DNA of 10,850 bases from an uncultured Clostridia bacterium. GTDB taxonomy: Bacteria > Bacillota > Clostridia > Christensenellales > CAG-917. Below are positions 6,213-10,850 of the stretch, one piece after another (the first letter of the stretch is position 1; each line of letters begins with the position of its first letter). The notes below the pieces were generated by a model that was not told the DNA's origin, ran no database searches, and saw only the letters and a program-made list of their open reading frames with translations. The position numbers and the translations under genes are program-made. Location: positions 1-10,850 of the forward strand of contig CAMGKS010000031.1 in the NCBI GenBank assembly GCA_946056785.1. The letters run 5' to 3'.

Positions 6213-6260
6213 AAAAAGCGGCTACGGTTTCTATAAACTGCGTTAACGTTTATAGCCGCT
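6213..6260 (-). terminator. Terminator-like hairpin without an obvious gene
   Basis: AGCGGCTA (6217-6224) pairs with TAGCCGCT (6253-6260), and TAAAC (6234-6238) pairs with GTTTA (6248-6252) as an inner stem, leaving a nine-base bulge on one side. On the minus strand the stem is followed at once by TTTTTGG, as in an intrinsic terminator. No minus-strand gene lies upstream of it. It could be a remnant, a small RNA end, or simply a structured repeat. Confidence 0.4.
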
Positions 6261-6500
6261 CCATATTGAATGTGGTTTAAGAGCTAAAAAAATTTTAAAG
6301 CTAAAAAGGTTTATTTATCCTATACTCTTAAGTTTAAAAAACACGCAAATCAGCTTTAAGGTTTCAATAAATTCAAGTTACGTTTCATAAGGTTTATTCA
6401 AAAATTTCCCGTCCGTCCGTTAAATTTACGGCATAAAAAAATAAATAATAAAAATTGTCGGCTTTTTTTGATTTATTTTTCCTTTTCAATATGTTTTTTG

Positions 6501-6528
6501 TTGACATATACATGCAAAATGATATAAT
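6501..6528 (+). promoter_or_regulatory. Promoter of the regulator-potABCD operon
   Basis: A perfect -35 TTGACA (6501-6506), a 16-base spacer, and a perfect TATAAT (6523-6528) preceded by TGA. This is the best promoter in the window. The predicted start near 6535 gives a leader of about 100 bases that carries the putative operator repeats. Confidence 0.85.
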
Positions 6529-6544
6529 TTTTATCGTTATTTGT

Positions 6545-6614
6545 GTTTAGTTTTACTAAACTTAAAATTTAGTTTAACTTTATCGGCTAAACGGACGGTT
6601 TAAAAATACTAAAC
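6545..6614 (+). promoter_or_regulatory. Putative operator array in the polyamine-operon leader
   Basis: GTTTAGT-TTT-ACTAAAC (6545-6561) is a perfect 7-bp dyad about ten bases after the predicted transcription start. Related half-sites follow: TTTAGTTT (6568-6575), GCTAAAC (6586-6592), the latter part of a second dyad TAAAC-GGACG-GTTTA (6588-6602), and ACTAAAC (6608-6614). The likely ligand is the XRE/cupin protein encoded immediately downstream, giving autoregulation. The repeats could also form competing RNA hairpins, since ACTAAA at 6555 can pair either backward or forward. Confidence 0.55.
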
Positions 6615-6634
6615 ATTTTATGGGGTGAAGCAAT

Positions 6635-7168
6635 ATGGAAATAGGAGCAAAAATAAAAGATTTGCGACTAAAAGGCGGTTTGACTCAAGAAGAATTGGGC
6701 GACAGATGCGAATTGACAAAAGGCTATATATCGCAACTCGAAAACGAACTTACCTCTCCGTCAATCGCTACTCTGCTCGACATTCTATCGGCATTAGGCA
6801 CTACTCCGTCTGAATTTTTCAGTGATGACGGAGGAGAACAAGTTGTTTTCGGCGAAAACGATTATTGCGAAAAATTGACTGACGAGCAAAAAATCGTTTG
6901 GCTTGTTCCCAACGCACAGAAAAACGAAATGGAACCTATCCTGACCGAAATCGCACCGCACAAAATGACGCAAAGCGATATGCCGCACGAAGGCGAAGAA
7001 TTCGGTTACGTTTTAGAAGGAACGATTTGCCTGAATATCGGAAAACGGGAATACGTCGTAAAACAAGGCGAATCTTTTTATTTCGAAAGCAAAAAAGTAC
7101 ATTACATCGAAAACAAGTCGGACAGTCCGGCAAAAATTATATGGGTATCAAGCCCGCCTACTTTTTGA
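6635..7168 (+). CDS. XRE-family HTH/cupin transcriptional regulator of the pot operon
   Basis: A 177-residue DNA-binding regulator. Residues 4-61 form a Cro/CI-type helix-turn-helix (IKDLRLKGGLTQEELGDRCELTKGYISQLEN core, then SPSIATLLDILSALG). After a variable linker, residues about 105-175 form a cupin_2 sensor (HEGEEFGYVLEGT, then VKQGESFYFESKKVHYIENKS). The architecture matches PuuR-type regulators, in which the cupin is thought to sense a small ligand; a polyamine is the natural guess because the next genes encode a polyamine importer. GGGGTGA (6622-6628) serves as ribosome binding site. It is the first gene of the operon, 15 bases before potA, and dyad repeats in its own leader suggest it represses itself and the transporter. 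The domain call is firm; the ligand is inferred from context. Confidence 0.9.
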   Translation: MEIGAKIKDLRLKGGLTQEELGDRCELTKGYISQLENELTSPSIATLLDILSALGTTPSEFFSDDGGEQVVFGENDYCEKLTDEQKIVWLVPNAQKNEMEPILTEIAPHKMTQSDMPHEGEEFGYVLEGTICLNIGKREYVVKQGESFYFESKKVHYIENKSDSPAKIIWVSSPPTF

Positions 7169-7183
7169 TTTTAAGGAGCTAAT

Positions 7184-8680
7184 ATGCAAAAGGAAAACAT
7201 CATCGAACTTAAAAACGTCAGTAAAATTTACGACGGAAAAGAAGCAGTAAAAAATGCAAGCCTTGTTATTAAAAAAGGTGAATTCGTTACTTTGCTCGGA
7301 CCTTCAGGCTGCGGCAAAACAACTACTTTAAGAATGATTGCCGGTTTTGAAACGCCTACAAGCGGACAGATTTTTTTCGACGGCGAGGACATAACCAACC
7401 TTCCTCCGCATTTGAGAAAAGTAAATACCGTATTCCAAAAATACGCTCTTTTCCCGCATCTTAACGTATTTAACAATATAGCTTTCGGGCTTAAACTTCA
7501 AAAAGTTCCTACAGAACCTTATTACGACGGAAAAGGCAATTATATAACCAAATATCGTAAATTCACAAAAGAAGAAATAAGAAGAAAGGTGGACGCCGCA
7601 CTTAAAATGGTAGACCTCGAAGATTACGGACACAGAAACGTATCCAGCCTTTCGGGTGGTCAGCAACAGCGTGTAGCAATAGCAAGAGCTTTGGTCAACG
7701 AACCTGAAGTTTTATTGCTCGACGAACCGCTTGGCGCTCTCGACCTTAAAATGAGAAAAGATATGCAGCTCGAACTCAAAAACATGCATAAAAATCTCGG
7801 CATTACCTTTATTTACGTTACGCATGACCAGGAAGAAGCTCTTACCATGAGCGACAAGGTCGTTGTTATGAGAAGCGGCGAAATTCAACAAATTGCCACG
7901 CCTGAAAAGATTTACGACGAACCGGCAAACGCTTTCGTCGCCGACTTTATCGGGGAATCGAATATTCTCTCGGGCATAATGATAGAAGATTACAAAGTCG
8001 AATTCTGCGACACCGTTTTCGAATGCGTCGACCACGGTTTCAAAAAGAAAGAACCTATCGACGTAATTATACGTCCGGAAGACTTTAAAATACTTGCTGC
8101 CGACGATAAAAAAGCTATACTTACGGCTACCGTAGACAGTTGCGTTTTCAAGGGCGACCATTATCAGATTACAGTAATAGCAAACGAAAACGAACTTGTT
8201 ATACACGACACTCTCGCACAAGAAAAAGGCGCTGTCGTCGGAATTTACGTAAAACCTTTCGACCTTCACATTATGCATAAATCACGCATAATAAACGAAA
8301 TCAATACGGAAATCGTTTCAAAAAATCTCGTCAATATTTGCGGCGGAAATTTTGAATGCATAAGCGATTTGCCTGAAGGTACGAAAGTCAAAGTCAAAAT
8401 CGATTTCGACGACGTTGAAATTACCGATGACGAAGAAGACGGCGTAATTTCGGCTACGGTCGTAAACAGCATTTACAAAGGCAGTTACTATCAATGCATA
8501 GTACGTACGGACGATTTCTACGATTTCTTTGTGGATACGGAAATCGACTGGTTCAAAGGAGACCGAGTCGGAATTAAAATCGCTCCTGAAAAAATAATAA
8601 TCGAAAAGCTCGAAAACGAGCCTGCAAAAGAAGACACGACCGCTACTGATAAGGTGGATTCCGAAAATGAAAAAAATTAA
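7184..8680 (+). CDS. potA: Spermidine/putrescine ABC importer ATPase PotA, long form
   Basis: Cytoplasmic ATPase subunit of a polyamine importer. Walker A GPSGCGKT (39-46), Q-loop Q85, signature LSGGQ (156-160), Walker B VLLLDE (176-181) and switch H214 are all intact, so it should hydrolyse ATP. At 498 residues it is well above the 350-380 typical of PotA, for two reasons. A roughly 20-residue insertion rich in Tyr and Lys (about 107-127) lies in the helical subdomain between Q-loop and signature. And the C-terminal half has two TOBE-like units: about 255-366, and about 395-475. Matching motifs are ATVDSCVFKGDHYQITV (315-331) and ATVVNSIYKGSYYQCIV (424-440). An acidic tail follows (476-498). 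AAGGAG (7173-7178) is the ribosome binding site. The end overlaps potB by 14 bases. The duplicated domain could add a regulatory site; that is inference. Confidence 0.93.
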   Translation: MQKENIIELKNVSKIYDGKEAVKNASLVIKKGEFVTLLGPSGCGKTTTLRMIAGFETPTSGQIFFDGEDITNLPPHLRKVNTVFQKYALFPHLNVFNNIAFGLKLQKVPTEPYYDGKGNYITKYRKFTKEEIRRKVDAALKMVDLEDYGHRNVSSLSGGQQQRVAIARALVNEPEVLLLDEPLGALDLKMRKDMQLELKNMHKNLGITFIYVTHDQEEALTMSDKVVVMRSGEIQQIATPEKIYDEPANAFVADFIGESNILSGIMIEDYKVEFCDTVFECVDHGFKKKEPIDVIIRPEDFKILAADDKKAILTATVDSCVFKGDHYQITVIANENELVIHDTLAQEKGAVVGIYVKPFDLHIMHKSRIINEINTEIVSKNLVNICGGNFECISDLPEGTKVKVKIDFDDVEITDDEEDGVISATVVNSIYKGSYYQCIVRTDDFYDFFVDTEIDWFKGDRVGIKIAPEKIIIEKLENEPAKEDTTATDKVDSENEKN

Positions 8681-9455
8681 GCCGTTAAAAATTTCAAGAC
8701 GGGTATTCGGTTATCCGTACGTCTTGTTTATGTTGATATTTGTAATACTTCCTTTGGTACTTATTTTGGTAAACGCTTTTCTCGACAGCGATGGATACCT
8801 TACTTTGGAAAATTTCAAAACGTTTTTTACCGAAAGAAGCAGCCTTATCGTTTTGGGAAATTCCGTTCTCGTGGGACTTATCACAACCGCAATCTGTCTG
8901 TTAATAGGCTACCCCGTTGCATATATTTTGTCAAAATACAGTTCGGGGAAAATTTTAGTTATATTATTCATTTTGCCTATGTGGGTCAATTTCCTCATAA
9001 GAACGCTTGCCACCAAAGCCGTATTCGTAGCTATGGGCATAGAACTCGGAATGGGAACGGTTATTTTCGGTATGGTGTACAACTATCTGCCGTTTATGAT
9101 ACTACCCCTTCACACGACTATATCGAGCATAGACAAAAGCTATATCGAAGCGGCACAGGACCTGGGAGCCGATAAAGCGACGGTGCTTTTAAAGACGATT
9201 CTTCCTTTGTCCGTCTCCGGAATAATTTCCGGAATCACAATGGTTTTTATACCTACCATATCGACTTATGCCATAAGCCAACTCCTTTCAAACGGAACGA
9301 TTTTCCTTTTCGGCGACTCCATTCAAATGAAATTTGAACAGGGACTTTACGGCGTAGGCTCTATTATGTCGATAGTTATGCTGATTTTCGTTCTCATATC
9401 AAACTTCTTGATGAATAAATTCAGCAACAACACTACAAGGAGGACCCTGCTGTGA
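8667..9455 (+). CDS. potB: Spermidine/putrescine ABC importer permease PotB
   Basis: Membrane subunit of the polyamine importer, 262 residues with about six hydrophobic segments beginning at about residue 16 (YPYVLFMLIFVILPLVLILV). The EAA loop that docks onto the ATPase is YIEAAQDLGADKATVLLKTILPL (159-181). The region FGYPYVLFM near the start and MWVNFLIRTLA (105-115) are typical of PotB. A basic N-terminus points to a cytoplasmic start. AAGGTGG (8651-8657) lies nine bases before the ATG, inside potA. The end overlaps potC by four bases (GTGA), so potA, potB and potC are probably translationally coupled. Assigned PotB rather than PotC by order and N-terminal sequence. Slightly short for the family. 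Confidence 0.93.
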   Translation: MKKIKPLKISRRVFGYPYVLFMLIFVILPLVLILVNAFLDSDGYLTLENFKTFFTERSSLIVLGNSVLVGLITTAICLLIGYPVAYILSKYSSGKILVILFILPMWVNFLIRTLATKAVFVAMGIELGMGTVIFGMVYNYLPFMILPLHTTISSIDKSYIEAAQDLGADKATVLLKTILPLSVSGIISGITMVFIPTISTYAISQLLSNGTIFLFGDSIQMKFEQGLYGVGSIMSIVMLIFVLISNFLMNKFSNNTTRRTLL

Positions 9456-10273
9456 AAAAGTTTTTGGAAAAAGCGTATATTTTCGTTATCCTCGCCCTTC
9501 TGTATATTCCGATTATAGTAATAATCGTATATTCTTTCTCAAACAGCTCAAACTTTTCTTTCGCAGAAGGCGCTAGTCTCGAAGCATACAGATCGATATT
9601 CGCATCGGGCGGAAAATCGAAAGCCCTGCTCGACGCTGTATTGAATACGTTGTTTATCGCAGTCGTATCAAGCGTAATAGCGACGATATTGGGCACGTTT
9701 GCCACTATAGGAATTTATCAATTCAAGAAAAAATTCAAAAGAGCGGCTCTTGACGTAAACCAATTTCCTATCATAAACAGCGAAATAGTAGTCGCCGTAT
9801 CTTTTATGGTATTCTTCTCCACGTTCGCTTTCCCGGAAGGATATCTCAGACTTATAATTGCTCATATTACGTTCTGCACTCCTTACGTCGTTTTGTCAAT
9901 TTTGCCGAAACTCGAAAAAATGGATCCGAACATTTACGAGGCGGCGTTAGATCTCGGAGCAAGTCCTTCACAAGCTTTATGGAAAGTTGAAATTCCTTAC
10001 ATTTTGCCGGGAATATTAAGCGGATTCGTTATGGCATTCACAATTTCGCTTGATGATTTCATCATCACCCAGATCAACAAAGGAGCGGGAACGGGTATAA
10101 ACACCTTATCCACCTATATTTACTCCGACGCAAGAGTTCAAGGCTTAGAGCCTTTCTGGTATGCGGTATTCTCCATTCTTTTTGTTTTGGTCTTAACCAT
10201 CGTACTTACAGTAAATGCGGTTAAAATTAAAAGAGAAAAATCGGAACGCGCTTCCAAAGGAGCGGGAATATGA
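9452..10273 (+). CDS. potC: Spermidine/putrescine ABC importer permease PotC
   Basis: Second membrane subunit, 273 residues, with an N-terminal segment YIFVILALLYIPIIVIIVYSF (9-29) and about six membrane spans. The EAA loop is YEAALDLGASPSQALWKVEIPYILPGILSG (162-191), followed by the PotC-typical AFTISLDDFIIT (195-206). It should pair with PotB to form the transmembrane channel. The start codon is GTG, overlapping the potB stop as GTGA; a full AAGGAGG (9437-9443) lies eight bases upstream, which fixes this start. The C-terminus is short and basic (KIKREKSERASKG). Its stop overlaps the potD ATG (ATGA). Confidence 0.94.
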   Translation: MKKFLEKAYIFVILALLYIPIIVIIVYSFSNSSNFSFAEGASLEAYRSIFASGGKSKALLDAVLNTLFIAVVSSVIATILGTFATIGIYQFKKKFKRAALDVNQFPIINSEIVVAVSFMVFFSTFAFPEGYLRLIIAHITFCTPYVVLSILPKLEKMDPNIYEAALDLGASPSQALWKVEIPYILPGILSGFVMAFTISLDDFIITQINKGAGTGINTLSTYIYSDARVQGLEPFWYAVFSILFVLVLTIVLTVNAVKIKREKSERASKGAGI

Positions 10274-10850
10274 GAAAAACAATTATATTCGTGCTTTTAA
10301 TCGCCATTATTGCTTCTTTTGCGATCGTTTGCTTCACCGGTTGCAACTCTGCCGTTTCAAGCGGTAAAAATACCGACAGCCTTGTTATATATAACTGGGA
10401 AGACTATATAGATTCCGATTTGCTTGACGAATTTGCCGACTATTATAAATCGGTGACGGGCATAAACTTGAAAATTACCTACACCACTTTCGACACCAAC
10501 GAAACGATGCTTACAAAGCTTATTCAAGGCGACGCAACGGTTGACCTTATTGCCCCGAGCGAATACGCCATTGAAAAACTCATGACAAACGACTTGCTGA
10601 TTTCGTTAAGCGATTTGAAAACTTCTATAACGACAAAACACCCGGAATATGCCGGACTTTTGGATAATATAGGAAACGGAATAGAAAGTTACGGAACCAC
10701 CGATATAAACGTACTTGACAAAATCAATGCGGAATTTTCGTCAATAAAAGTCGGCAACTCTACAAAGAGAATGTCAGATTATATGGTACCGTATATGTGG
10801 GGTACTTTGGGCATTTTGTTCAACCCTGAATATATTTCAAGAGAAGAAGT
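10270..10850 (+). CDS. potD: Polyamine-binding lipoprotein PotD, 3' end outside window
   Basis: Substrate-binding protein of the importer; 193 residues are visible and the frame is open at the window edge. An N-terminal hydrophobic segment ends in FTGC (22-25), a lipobox, so C25 should be lipidated and anchor the protein outside the membrane, as in Gram-positive bacteria. The mature part starts with VIYNWEDYID (39-48). W43 and Y46 match polyamine-contacting residues of PotD. PSEY (96-99) and VPYMWGTLGILFN (173-185) are further family motifs. About 60 residues separate L113 from V173, roughly 30 more than I recall for Escherichia coli PotD, so this homologue has an insertion there. AAAGGAG (10256-10262) lies seven bases before the ATG inside potC; the two genes overlap by four bases. 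Confidence 0.94.
   Translation, partial: MRKTIIFVLLIAIIASFAIVCFTGCNSAVSSGKNTDSLVIYNWEDYIDSDLLDEFADYYKSVTGINLKITYTTFDTNETMLTKLIQGDATVDLIAPSEYAIEKLMTNDLLISLSDLKTSITTKHPEYAGLLDNIGNGIESYGTTDINVLDKINAEFSSIKVGNSTKRMSDYMVPYMWGTLGILFNPEYISREE

Larger units (their letters stand above)
5935..6500. other. Gene-free region between two divergent promoters
   Basis: This 566-base stretch separates the dGTPase and polyamine-operon promoters. I find no open frame with a ribosome binding site on either strand. It holds a dispersed repeat (5972-6007), an AT-rich tandem array (about 6004-6096), a minus-strand terminator-like hairpin (6213-6260), and an A/T-only inverted repeat (6437-6446 with 6471-6480) just before the operon promoter. 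The rest is low-complexity AT-rich DNA. Confidence 0.5.

Noticed and set aside
6620..6628. Two-codon upstream open frame ATG GGG TGA in the leader
   Set aside because: It has no ribosome binding site and overlaps the Shine-Dalgarno of the regulator gene, so chance is the better explanation.
6535..6634. Riboswitch in the polyamine-operon leader
   Set aside because: The 100-base leader is too AT-rich and short for any riboswitch class I know; the dyads fit a protein operator better.
7712..8278. Minus-strand 188-residue open frame
   Set aside because: Lies wholly opposite potA, whose ATPase and TOBE motifs are unambiguous; the frame is a codon-usage shadow.

Overview
The window looks like chromosome from a low-GC, Gram-positive-type member of the Clostridia, probably an uncultivated lineage. 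Support for this: AT-rich intergenic DNA, strong AGGAG-type ribosome binding sites, a DUF1540 protein, a lipoprotein-type PotD, and a compact housekeeping cluster (rplI, trmN6, rsmI) of Firmicutes style. No phage, transposon, tRNA, rRNA or CRISPR signal was seen. The placement is an inference from gene content; no marker allows a genus call.

Left half, mostly minus strand, read right to left: rplI, trmN6 and rsmI form a tight operon with overlapping genes, driven by an extended -10 promoter at 3093-3121. trmL follows with its own promoter and a strong hairpin terminator at 242-269. All four products act on the ribosome or on tRNA (L9, 16S C1402 ribose methylation, tRNA-Val A37 methylation, wobble-base ribose methylation), so the block is a decoding-fidelity neighbourhood. 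A small plus-strand gene with two DUF1540 domains diverges from rplI. Then come two single minus-strand genes: an unnamed 192-residue protein made of six 23-residue repeats, with its own promoter and terminator, and an HD-domain dGTP triphosphohydrolase-like protein. The promoter of the latter sits so close to the ATG that the mRNA should be leaderless.

Right half, plus strand: an XRE helix-turn-helix/cupin regulator followed by potA, potB, potC and the start of potD, a spermidine/putrescine ABC importer operon. The genes overlap or lie a few bases apart, and a perfect-hexamer promoter at 6501-6528 drives them. The roughly 100-base leader carries several GTTTAGT/ACTAAAC half-sites that are good operator candidates for the regulator. 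PotA is unusual: it has a roughly 20-residue insertion in the helical subdomain and two TOBE-like units in its C-terminal half. PotD seems to carry about 30 extra residues before the conserved VPYMWGT motif.

Intergenic DNA is rich in short repeats: a 30-bp tandem repeat (301-360), a 22-bp direct repeat (3489-3538), a 17-18-bp AT-rich tandem array (about 6004-6096), and a dispersed CACGCAA/GCGTAAATT/TGCGTTTA element on both sides of the dGTPase gene. I saw no clearly new multigene system. The best leads are the leaderless dGTPase transcript, the 23-residue repeat protein, the operator array and the modified PotA.
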